A DNA stretch of 42,507 bases, taken from the NCBI GenBank assembly GCA_945864145.1, contig CAMBAN010000010.1:1-42507 (forward strand), read 5' to 3'. The notes under the pieces were generated by a model, which did not search any database, was not told where the DNA came from, and was given only the letters and a program-made list of their open reading frames with translations. Each line of letters starts with the position of its first letter. Within the stretch, counting starts at the first letter, position 1. Source of the DNA: an uncultured Lachnospiraceae bacterium. Its GTDB lineage: Bacteria > Bacillota > Clostridia > Lachnospirales > Lachnospiraceae. Of this stretch, positions 35,627 through 42,507 are shown in pieces. Made by a program: the position numbers and the translations under genes.

Positions 35627-36121
35627 ATGGGTGAAGTAATGACAATGGACGAGCAGAGACGTCTGGAAAGCCTGAATCGTCCTATCGAACATGATACAAC
35701 ACAGTATATCGTTACACAGCTTGGTGAAGAGCAGTACGGTATTGATATTAAATATATTTCAAACATCGTCAGAATGCAGAAGATTACCAGAGTACCTAAG
35801 GTTGTTAAATATATCAAGGGTGTCATTAATCTTCGTGGTGAAGTGATTCCAATTTTAAGTCTTCGTTTGAAAATGGGCTTAGAGGAGGATGTAATCACCA
35901 AAAAGACACGTATTATTATCTTAAAAATGGATCAACATGAGTCTATCGGCGTTTTAGTTGATGAAGTAAAAGAGGTTGTTACTTTGGATGATGAGCATAT
36001 TGAAAAAGTGACCTATGATAAAGATGATAAAGCAAAGTTTTTATGCGGTGTCGGTAAGTACGATGAAAAGCTGATTTCTCTATTGGACATTGATGCAGTG
36101 CTTGCAGAAAATGAAGGATAA
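35627..36121 (+). CDS. cheW: Chemotaxis coupling protein CheW
   Basis: A 164-residue CheW domain linking CheA to receptors (YIVTQLGEEQYGIDI, GVINLRGEVIPILSL, LVDEVKEVVTL). The N-terminal extension of about 25 residues is slightly longer than usual. AGAAAGGCAAGG lies upstream of the ATG; a second in-frame ATG at 35639 is possible. It follows cheA by 23 nt. Confidence 0.96.
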   Translation: MGEVMTMDEQRRLESLNRPIEHDTTQYIVTQLGEEQYGIDIKYISNIVRMQKITRVPKVVKYIKGVINLRGEVIPILSLRLKMGLEEDVITKKTRIIILKMDQHESIGVLVDEVKEVVTLDDEHIEKVTYDKDDKAKFLCGVGKYDEKLISLLDIDAVLAENEG

Positions 36122-36129
36122 TTTTTCAG

Positions 36130-36162
36130 GCAGAGGCTTCTCTAAAAAGCAGAAGCCTCTGC
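36130..36162 (+). other. Perfect 12-bp intercistronic hairpin between cheW and cheC
   Basis: GCAGAGGCTTCT (36130-36141) is the exact reverse complement of 36151-36162, with a 9-nt loop. No T run follows, so it is unlikely to be a simple terminator. It may stabilise or process the mRNA between cheW and cheC. Confidence 0.75.
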
Positions 36163-36186
36163 TAATCATAAATGAGGTAGTTAATC

Positions 36187-36801
36187 ATGACAGAACGGAT
36201 AAGTTTTCAACAGGTAACAACTGAATATTATGATGTATTAAAAGAACTTGGTAATATTGGCGCCGGAAATGCAACAACTGCACTTGCGCAGATGTTGCAA
36301 TGTAAGGTAGATATGAAGGTTCCACAGGTCAGACTTTTAAACTTCAATGAAGTAGGAGAAGTTATGGGTGGCGAAGAACAGATTGTAGTAGGTATCTATC
36401 TTGCAGTAGAAGGTGATATTACCGGAAGCATTATGTTTGTATTAGAGCAGAATGCAGGAAAAGCACTTGTAGAAAAACTGATGGGTGTAAAAACGGATGA
36501 TGAAGGTTTTACTGAGTTGCAGATTTCTGCTATGAAGGAAATCGGAAACATCATCACAGGTGCTTATCTGAATTCTTTATCACAAATTACAAATTTGAAA
36601 ATTTTGCCGTCAGTACCGGATTTAAGCATTGATATGTTGAATGCCATTTTAAGTGTACCGGCAATTGAGTTTGGTATTATGGGTGACCAGATTTTACTGA
36701 TTCAGACGCAGTTTACAGATGAGGTAGATTTGAATGGTTACTTTATTTTGATGCCTGATTTGGAGTCTTACGCGAAGATGTTGACGGCTTTAGGGTTATA
36801 A
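36187..36801 (+). CDS. cheC: CheY-P phosphatase CheC
   Basis: A 204-residue phosphatase with two intact active-site motifs of the D/S-x3-E-x2-N-x22-P form: DVLKELGN and SAMKEIGN, each with a proline 23 residues after the Asn. It removes phosphate from CheY-P and is activated by CheD, the next gene. AATGAGGTAG is a modest ribosome-binding site upstream of the ATG. Confidence 0.95.
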   Translation: MTERISFQQVTTEYYDVLKELGNIGAGNATTALAQMLQCKVDMKVPQVRLLNFNEVGEVMGGEEQIVVGIYLAVEGDITGSIMFVLEQNAGKALVEKLMGVKTDDEGFTELQISAMKEIGNIITGAYLNSLSQITNLKILPSVPDLSIDMLNAILSVPAIEFGIMGDQILLIQTQFTDEVDLNGYFILMPDLESYAKMLTALGL

Positions 36802-36829
36802 AAAATCATCAGGGAGAGGCAGGTTTTCC

Positions 36830-37315
36830 ATGAGTGAAATAATTAAAGTAGGAATGGCCGATTTAAACGTATGTAAAAGCCCTGATGGCATCACAACACT
36901 TGGATTAGGATCCTGTGTTGGAGTGGCGATTAGAGACCCTATTGCAAAGGTAGGTGGCCTGGCACACGTTATGCTTCCAGATAGCACACAGATTGAAAAT
37001 AATACGAACAGGATGAAATTTGCAGATACAGGCATAGAAGATTTGGTAAAAAAAATAGTTTCCATTGGAGGAAATAAAAGCAGATTAGAAGCCAAAATTG
37101 CAGGTGGAGCCCAAATGTTCGCATTTCAAAATAAATCGGATATGGTAAGAGTTGGCGAACGAAATGTTGAAGCCAGCAAAAAGAAACTAAAGGAACTGGG
37201 TATTCCTTTAAAGGCGGAGGATACAGGGTTAAATTATGGACGTACTGTCATATTTTATCCTGAAACGGGTGAATTCGTAATTCGTTCTGCAGGTAAACCT
37301 GAGAAAACGATTTAG
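36830..37315 (+). CDS. cheD: Chemoreceptor glutamine deamidase CheD
   Basis: A 161-residue enzyme with the CheD catalytic triad in order: Cys in LGLGSCVGVAI, His in GGLAHVMLPDS, and Thr in KFADTGIEDL. It deamidates receptor glutamines and binds CheC. GGGAGAGGCAGG precedes the ATG. The cheC-cheD pair is the standard Gram-positive adaptation module. Confidence 0.96.
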   Translation: MSEIIKVGMADLNVCKSPDGITTLGLGSCVGVAIRDPIAKVGGLAHVMLPDSTQIENNTNRMKFADTGIEDLVKKIVSIGGNKSRLEAKIAGGAQMFAFQNKSDMVRVGERNVEASKKKLKELGIPLKAEDTGLNYGRTVIFYPETGEFVIRSAGKPEKTI

Positions 37316-37344
37316 AAAAATTGGAGGAAGGCAAGGTTATTAGG

Positions 37345-37842
37345 GTGGAGAATAATAAATCAAGATTTATTACGCCTGGAATTATGCTATTTGCAGGTGC
37401 ACTGGCAATGATTATTATGCTGATTAAGCAGTATGATTTTTACAAAATGCTTTGGATATTACTGGTGGTGTTGATAGTTTTCTATTTTATCGGCGATATT
37501 GCAAGATACCTTTACAGTACCATCAGACCAAGAGTCATACCTGCAACACTTGATTTGGATAGTATAGCCAAACAGGCTGAAAAAAGGCTGATTGAAGATG
37601 AAGAAATTGAGTATTTGGATGATGACTTTGACGATACAGCCATAAATCAAAGAAAGAAGGAAAGAAAAGCAAGAAAAGCCATGGAGCAGTACACAGCATC
37701 AGCAGAGGCAGAAAGCTTTTCAAACAAAGACCTTAGTGCAGAAGAAAATACAGAAGAAACGCAGGAAGCTGACATAACGGATGCAAGCAGCTTAGAAGAT
37801 AATACAGAGGAATATGGATACTCTGATGATGACTTGAAATAG
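37345..37842 (+). CDS. Two-TM protein with acidic tail, unknown function
   Basis: A 165-residue protein I do not recognise. Two hydrophobic helices (about 10-28 and 34-53) are followed by a hydrophilic cytoplasmic-looking region with a basic patch (INQRKKERKARK) and a strongly acidic tail rich in Glu, Asp and Ser. GTG 37345 is preferred, 8 nt after AAGGCAAGG; the TTG at 37321 lies on the ribosome-binding site. It sits between cheD and the sigma-28 gene, where B. subtilis has no gene, and is in the operon with no gap large enough for a promoter of its own. Confidence 0.75.
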   Translation: MENNKSRFITPGIMLFAGALAMIIMLIKQYDFYKMLWILLVVLIVFYFIGDIARYLYSTIRPRVIPATLDLDSIAKQAEKRLIEDEEIEYLDDDFDDTAINQRKKERKARKAMEQYTASAEAESFSNKDLSAEENTEETQEADITDASSLEDNTEEYGYSDDDLK

Positions 37843-37896
37843 ACAGACTCACGAGTAAACAAAAGACTTATGATTAAGGCAACATGGAGGTAATGG

Positions 37897-38658
37897 ATGA
37901 ACGAAGCATTACGAAAAAAGCTGTGGGAAGATTACATGAAGCTAAAAACGCCGGAGCTTAGGGAAAAAATCATACTGGAATATGCTCCTTTGGTCAAGGT
38001 TGTTGCAGGACGATTGAATATGTATTTGGGGTATAGTGTAGAATATGAGGATATGGTAAGCTACGGCATTTTCGGATTGATTGATGCAATAGACAAATTC
38101 GATATGGCTAAGGAAGTAAAATTTGAGACCTATGCAAGTCTTAGAATCAGAGGTGCCATCTTGGACCAAATCAGGAAAATGGATTGGATTCCGAGAACCA
38201 TCAGACAAAGACAAAAGCAAATCGATACTGTCATGAAAGAGATTGAAACAAGTACCGGACGAGAGGCTACCGATGAGGAAATCGCAAAAAAACTTGGTAT
38301 CAGTGAAGATGAATATTTGGATTGGCAGACACAGCTTAAAGTAAACAATGTGGTTTCTTTGAATGAATACATGGAGCAGGGAAGTGATATCCCGGCAGAC
38401 AAAAATTCGAATCATTCCTTTGATACACCGGAGATGGTGATAGAAAAGGGAGAACTGAAAGAAGTGCTTGCAGAAGCTTTAGAGCTTTTGACGGAAAAAG
38501 AAAAAAAGGTTGTATTACTTTATTATTATGAAGAATTGACCTTGAAGGAAATCAGTAACATATTAGAAGTATCAGAGTCAAGAATTTCACAGCTACATAC
38601 AAAGGCATTGCAGAAAATGAAGTCAAAAATGGGTAAATACATAGGCATTTTGGATTAA
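37897..38658 (+). CDS. sigD: Flagellar sigma factor sigma-28 (FliA/SigD/WhiG family)
   Basis: A 253-residue sigma factor. Region 2 is YEDMVSYGIFGLIDAIDKFD with FETYASLRIRGAILDQIRK and DWIPRTIRQR, and region 4 is LTLKEISNILEVSESRISQL, both typical of FliA/SigD. It directs RNA polymerase to late flagellar and chemotaxis promoters. ATGGAGG sits 6 nt upstream of the ATG. As in B. subtilis it is near the end of the fla/che operon, so its level depends on reading through the whole unit. Confidence 0.96.
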   Translation: MNEALRKKLWEDYMKLKTPELREKIILEYAPLVKVVAGRLNMYLGYSVEYEDMVSYGIFGLIDAIDKFDMAKEVKFETYASLRIRGAILDQIRKMDWIPRTIRQRQKQIDTVMKEIETSTGREATDEEIAKKLGISEDEYLDWQTQLKVNNVVSLNEYMEQGSDIPADKNSNHSFDTPEMVIEKGELKEVLAEALELLTEKEKKVVLLYYYEELTLKEISNILEVSESRISQLHTKALQKMKSKMGKYIGILD

Positions 38659-38702
38659 CAAAGGGAATAGGAAAACTTTTTGTGTGAAAGGTATGGTCGT
38701 AT

Positions 38703-40292
38703 ATGAACGGATATTTTCGTATTGTAATTGACGCCAGAGGAACAGGCTTGGAATTGATACCACCCGCAGATGGAGGTGAGGGTATTAAGGTTGGGGAGCT
38801 AAAAGACTATTTAGATAGGATTGGTGTCCCTTATGATACTATGGCAATTAATTCTGCATTATATCAATTAAAGGAAGAAAAAACATTTTTAGTTCTTAAT
38901 TCCAATAAAATTGCACCTGTAGATGAAAAATGTGACATACAAGTCGGTTTCGATAAAATGTCGGCATCTTTACGATTATATCCAAAGAGTGAAGGTGGCA
39001 GTGATATTACAAAAGAACAGATTATGACTGCTATTGAAGACGCAAAAATTAAATTTGGTGTTGATATCTCAGCAATAGACCAGCTGCTTGCTGAAAAAAA
39101 GTACTGTACGGATATCATGATTGCAAAAGGTACATTGCCAACTGCCGGCAGGGATGCTACAATTAATTATTATTTCGATACCAATAACAAGGCCAGACCG
39201 GAATTGAATGAAGATGGTAGTGTAGACTTTTTCAAATTAAATACTTTGCATCATTGTACTAATGGACAAGTACTTGCAGAAATCATTCCTGAAGAAAGAG
39301 GACAGGATGGTGTAGACGTATTTGGAACGGTTACACTTGCCAGAGAAGTAAAAAAAGCAAAATTTGACCACGGACGTAATTTACAGATTTCCGAAGATGG
39401 GTTAAAATTAATTAGTATGGTAGATGGACACGTTACCTATGTAAATGGTGCAGTGTTCGTATCAGACGTGTATACAGTAGAAGACGTAGGACCTTCTACC
39501 GGAAACATTGAATATCATGGCAATGTTGAGGTAAGAGGTAACGTATGTGAAAACTTCGAAATAAAGACAGATGGAGATGTATTTGTCAATGGTGTTGTCG
39601 AGGGAGCTTATATTGAAGCAGGAGGCAATATTGTTATTGCCAGAGGCATGCATGGTCAGAATAAAGGGAAGCTGGTAGCCGGCGGAAATGTCATTGCAAA
39701 ATTCATTTCAGCGGCAGAGGTTAGTGCAAAGGGCTTTGTAGAAGCCGAGCAGATTTTGAATGCAACTGTCATTGCGGGTACAGAGGTAAATGCAGAGGCA
39801 GGAAAAGGACTGATAACCGGAGGAAGAACCGTTGCCAAAAAAGCGGTTAATGTGAAAAATGCCGGTTCGCCGATGGGAGCAAATACAATTATAGAAGTAG
39901 GTGTAGACCCGGAGGCAAAGAAGAGAGTGGCTACTCTTCAAAAGGACATTTCAGAAAAGTCAAAAAGTATTAACCAGATGAAATCTGTTCTGAGTGCGCT
40001 ATCTGCAAAATTGCAGTCGGGTACTAAGCTGACACCGGAGCAGATAACCAATTTAAAAGCCATACAGAAAACATTGAAAACAGAACAGGAGCAGTTCCAA
40101 CAGGATATGGAGGAATTGCAGAACCTGGATGAAATGATTAAATTTGATGACAGTGCACATATTGATGTCAGAGGTACGATGCATTTGGGAGTAACCATTA
40201 CAATTTCCGGTATCAATATGGCAATTAAGAGTGAGTATACGTTTTGTAGATTAATAAAAAAGGGAGCAGATATCGTTTCAACTAATATTTAA
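38703..40292 (+). CDS. FapA/DUF342 family protein
   Basis: A 529-residue protein with the DUF342 layout: an N-terminal mixed domain, GRDATINYYFDTNN, then a central Gly-rich right-handed beta-repeat region (about 255-390: EYHGNVEVRGNV, GDVFVNGVVEGAYIEAGGNIVIARGMHG) and a C-terminal coiled coil (about 400-475) with a final beta stretch. FapA in Vibrio affects flagellar assembly and targeting, and DUF342 proteins are common near flagellar genes. The exact role here is unknown. The ATG at 38703 has a weak upstream GAAAGG. Confidence 0.85.
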   Translation: MNGYFRIVIDARGTGLELIPPADGGEGIKVGELKDYLDRIGVPYDTMAINSALYQLKEEKTFLVLNSNKIAPVDEKCDIQVGFDKMSASLRLYPKSEGGSDITKEQIMTAIEDAKIKFGVDISAIDQLLAEKKYCTDIMIAKGTLPTAGRDATINYYFDTNNKARPELNEDGSVDFFKLNTLHHCTNGQVLAEIIPEERGQDGVDVFGTVTLAREVKKAKFDHGRNLQISEDGLKLISMVDGHVTYVNGAVFVSDVYTVEDVGPSTGNIEYHGNVEVRGNVCENFEIKTDGDVFVNGVVEGAYIEAGGNIVIARGMHGQNKGKLVAGGNVIAKFISAAEVSAKGFVEAEQILNATVIAGTEVNAEAGKGLITGGRTVAKKAVNVKNAGSPMGANTIIEVGVDPEAKKRVATLQKDISEKSKSINQMKSVLSALSAKLQSGTKLTPEQITNLKAIQKTLKTEQEQFQQDMEELQNLDEMIKFDDSAHIDVRGTMHLGVTITISGINMAIKSEYTFCRLIKKGADIVSTNI

Positions 40293-40336
40293 ACATACAA
40301 AAGCAGCGGCCGTATAGACGACAGGGAGGAATGTAT

Positions 40337-40648
40337 ATGGCAATCAGTCCTATTTTATTAAACGCAACAATTCAACAGACAAACGAGGTACTACAAAATC
40401 AGACCAGGGAAACACATAAAGCAGCTGTGGACCAAGGTAATATTTATGTGCAGGAGCAAAAGCATGAGCATGATAAGGCAACAAAGGTAATGGATGCAGA
40501 TAAGGCGATTATGTATGAAGAACGGTTTGATGCAAAAGAAAAAGGCAAGGGCAGCTATCAGGGGGATGGTGGCAAAAAGCGCAAGCCTCAAGACAATAAG
40601 AAAAAAAGTATGGAAAGACCAGAAGGTGGTTTTGACATAAAAATTTAA
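40337..40648 (+). CDS. Small hydrophilic hypothetical protein
   Basis: A 103-residue, soluble, strongly charged protein that I do not recognise. It begins MAISPILLNATIQQTNEVLQ and is helical and Gln/Glu/Lys-rich, ending in a Gly/Lys-rich basic tail. ATG 40337 has GGGAGGA 6 nt upstream; the ATG at 40331 touches that site. The N-terminal pattern (short hydrophobic segment then amphipathic helix) is compatible with an export substrate or chaperone, but that is speculation from position in the flagellar operon. Confidence 0.7.
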   Translation: MAISPILLNATIQQTNEVLQNQTRETHKAAVDQGNIYVQEQKHEHDKATKVMDADKAIMYEERFDAKEKGKGSYQGDGGKKRKPQDNKKKSMERPEGGFDIKI

Positions 40649-40687
40649 GGATGCAAAGGATTACGTAATGGGGAAAGAGGTTAAAAA

Positions 40688-41563
40688 ATGAATTGGATGG
40701 AAGTTACTTTACTAATTTTAGGAATTGGTGCATTTGTGGCTAGTTTTTTGATTCCTGAGAAAAAAGGAAGCGCAGATGAATTAAATATTGATTCTGAGGT
40801 CTTACATAAGCTTGTTGCTAAGGAGATTGAAGAAGCAAAAACAAGAGTGTCAGAAGTAGTGGATGAGACTCTTGATTATGCTGTAGAAAAAACGGAGCGT
40901 GCGTCAGAACGTATCTCAAATGAGAAAATCATGGCTATTAATGATTATTCTGAGACAGTGCTTGCTGATATAAATAAAGCGCACCAAGAGGTTATCTTCC
41001 TTTATGATATGCTGAACGATAAGCATAAAAATTTGAAGGAAACAGTAAAACAGGTAGATAAACAAGCAAAAGAAGCAGAGGAAAAGGCTAATGCAGCGGC
41101 AGCCACTTTGGCAGCAAAAGAGGAAGCAAACGCAATGCTTCAGGAGAATATCCAAAAACAGGTACAGACAGTAGCATCTGTAACACCACCTGTAGTAACA
41201 CCTGCAGTAACGCCTGCATCTGCACCTGTAGAGGTAGTAAAAAAGGAAGAGGCAGAAAGTGGTAAAAAGAATATTGAAGTATATTCTTTCGCACAAAATG
41301 CACCACATATTGAAAGAACAGTAACAAAACAGTTACAGGCTGAAAAGATGGAAAGTACTGTAACCAAAATAAAAGAAAAGCAGGAAGCGCAAGCTTCGGC
41401 TGCACCTAAAAAAACGGAAAAACCTGTAGAAAAGGAAAATAATAATGATAAGATTTTAAGATTGTACAAGATTGGTATGGACAGTGTGGATATAGCGAAA
41501 GAGCTGGGACTTGGAGTTGGTGAAGTGAAGCTTGTTATTAACCTGTTTAAAGGAGCAGTATAA
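40688..41563 (+). CDS. DUF6115-like membrane-anchored protein (SwrB-position)
   Basis: A 291-residue protein with an N-terminal membrane helix (3-22), a long acidic coiled coil (about 40-150), a Val/Pro/Ala linker and a conserved C-terminal segment (KILRLYKIGMDSVDIAKEL, then LGVGEVKLVINLF) resembling a helix-turn-helix. I recognise the tail as DUF6115-like. It lies close to where B. subtilis has swrB (after sigD, before rpsB), a flagellar assembly activator with the same anchor-plus-coil layout. Equivalence is inference. Confidence 0.78.
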   Translation: MNWMEVTLLILGIGAFVASFLIPEKKGSADELNIDSEVLHKLVAKEIEEAKTRVSEVVDETLDYAVEKTERASERISNEKIMAINDYSETVLADINKAHQEVIFLYDMLNDKHKNLKETVKQVDKQAKEAEEKANAAAATLAAKEEANAMLQENIQKQVQTVASVTPPVVTPAVTPASAPVEVVKKEEAESGKKNIEVYSFAQNAPHIERTVTKQLQAEKMESTVTKIKEKQEAQASAAPKKTEKPVEKENNNDKILRLYKIGMDSVDIAKELGLGVGEVKLVINLFKGAV

Positions 41564-41623
41564 ATATTTTTGCAAATACGAGAGAGTTATTCACAGGCAA
41601 TTGTTCAGAAATGGGGATTTTGT

Positions 41624-42166
41624 ATGAAATTAAAATATTATTTACGTGGATTAGGAATTGGGATAGTTGTGACAGTGCTTTTGATGGGAGTAAGCTCGTC
41701 AAAAGAAGCAAAAGCGGAAACAACGCAAGTGGCTGCAGTTGAGAAAATGACAGAAGAAACAGAAACTGCGGAAACTACAGTAGAAGAAAGCAACGCTGCT
41801 GAAACTATAACAGCAAAAGAGGCAAAAACCTCAGAAACAGAGACGCAGGAAGAAACCAAAAATACAGAAGATACGGAACAGGCGGAAGAAGTTTCTGCTA
41901 TAATAACGGAAGAAGAGACCATGGCTTCTGTAGAGATTGCAGATGGTGCAGCAGAGTCCTACTTATTAAATATTGTAAAAGGAGATGATTCCGGTACTGT
42001 GGCAAGAAAGCTGCAAAATGCAGGATTGGTTGAAAATGCAACAGAATTTGATGCCTTTTTGATGCAGCATGGTTATGATAAAAAAATCAGTGTGGGAGTT
42101 GTAGAAATTCCACTTAATGCCACATGGATGGAAATCGCACAAAAGCTTTCGGGTAGTGCAGAATAA
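41624..42166 (+). CDS. Membrane-anchored LysM-like (MltG/YceG N-subdomain) protein
   Basis: A 180-residue protein with an N-terminal signal anchor (about 4-24), a low-complexity Thr/Glu-rich extracytoplasmic linker (about 30-105) and a C-terminal globular domain whose pattern (GDDSGTVARKLQNAGLVENATEFDAF, quoted in parts: TVARKLQNAGLV, EFDAFLMQHGYD, IPLNATWMEIAQKL) matches the LysM-like subdomain of MltG/YceG. The catalytic transglycosylase domain is absent. It probably binds wall glycan. The start at 41624 is chosen for the signal sequence; TTG 41570 is possible. It is the last gene before the terminator. Confidence 0.72.
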   Translation: MKLKYYLRGLGIGIVVTVLLMGVSSSKEAKAETTQVAAVEKMTEETETAETTVEESNAAETITAKEAKTSETETQEETKNTEDTEQAEEVSAIITEEETMASVEIADGAAESYLLNIVKGDDSGTVARKLQNAGLVENATEFDAFLMQHGYDKKISVGVVEIPLNATWMEIAQKLSGSAE

Positions 42167-42184
42167 TATATTTTCTTTTTGTAG

Positions 42185-42212
42185 AAAACCTCTTGCATAA
42201 GAGGTTTTTTTG
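42185..42212 (+). terminator. Intrinsic terminator at the end of the fla/che operon
   Basis: AAACCTCTT (42186-42194) pairs with 42199-42207 around a GCAT loop, directly followed by a run of T to 42211. It separates the flagellar operon from rpsB. Confidence 0.93.
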
Positions 42213-42270
42213 TGCTAAAATTCATATGTTGCGACTGCGTATAGACAAAACTTACCAGCGTAAAATACAC

Positions 42271-42276
42271 TATAAT
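42271..42276 (+). promoter_or_regulatory. rpsB: Probable -10 box of the rpsB promoter
   Basis: A perfect TATAAT lies 110 nt before rpsB and downstream of the terminator. No good -35 is present at 16-18 nt; TTACCA and TAGACA are mis-spaced. The position still makes it the best candidate. Confidence 0.4.
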
Positions 42277-42377
42277 TCACGTTTGCTGATTTCTGGCCCA
42301 TTGCCCTAAAACGTTCGGGGTGGCACAGAGAGATGACGGAGACGGGGAAGCGGCAGAGCCGCAGAAAATGGAGGTAA

Positions 42378-42507
<130 letters not shown>

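Overview
The window is low-GC and reads as a Gram-positive, motile member of the Clostridia, most likely Lachnospiraceae (a Roseburia/Agathobacter/Lachnospira type). The evidence is A+T-rich codon use, consensus-like sigma-A promoters, strong Shine-Dalgarno sequences, a FliY-type switch protein with CheC/CheD adaptation, and a flagellar/chemotaxis gene order close to the Bacillus subtilis fla/che operon that likewise ends next to rpsB. Species cannot be assigned from the sequence alone. Almost every gene is on the + strand.

Layout. (1) 1-4443: a transport block. It holds the 3' part of a polar amino acid ABC permease, its ATPase, then a complete ECF-type transporter (S component, fused double ATPase, T component), closed by a strong intrinsic terminator (4453-4497). 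(2) 4511-5298: a monocistronic SGNH/GDSL hydrolase with a near-consensus extended -10 promoter. (3) 5299-6071: a 773-nt gene-free interval. It carries six short GCAGAGGG repeats, five of them spaced almost exactly 64 nt apart, one forming a good terminator, followed by the main promoter of the flagellar operon. (4) 6072-16781: rod, basal body, export ATPase and hook-assembly genes (flgB, flgC, fliE, fliF, fliG, fliH, fliI, fliJ, a MotE/YlxF-like gene, fliK, flgD, a TIGR02530-type gene). (5) 16859-18857: flgE and flbD/swrD. (6) 19000-31616: stator (motA, motB), fliL, switch (fliM, fliY), cheY, export gate (fliO, fliP, fliQ, fliR, flhB, flhA) and the flhF/flhG placement pair. (7) 31632-37315: a PilZ/YcgR-like brake protein and cheB, cheA, cheW, cheC, cheD. 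(8) 37345-42166: a two-TM acidic protein, the sigma-28 gene, a FapA/DUF342 protein, a small hydrophilic protein, a DUF6115-like membrane protein and a membrane-anchored LysM-like (MltG/YceG subdomain) protein, then a terminator. (9) 42381-end: rpsB, truncated by the window edge.

How it fits together. Genes from flgB to 42166 are packed with short gaps or start/stop overlaps, so they look like one very long operon with internal control points: a sigma-28-like site before fliK, a terminator-like hairpin after flgE, a near-consensus sigma-A promoter before motA, and a perfect 12-bp hairpin before cheC. Flagellin, filament cap, hook-filament junction genes, flgM, csrA/fliW and cheR are not in this window and must lie elsewhere if present.

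No defence system, prophage, IS element, CRISPR array or RNA gene was found. The less-described elements are the periodic repeat array upstream of flgB, the serine/threonine/aspartate-rich tail on FlgD, and the accessory genes around sigD.
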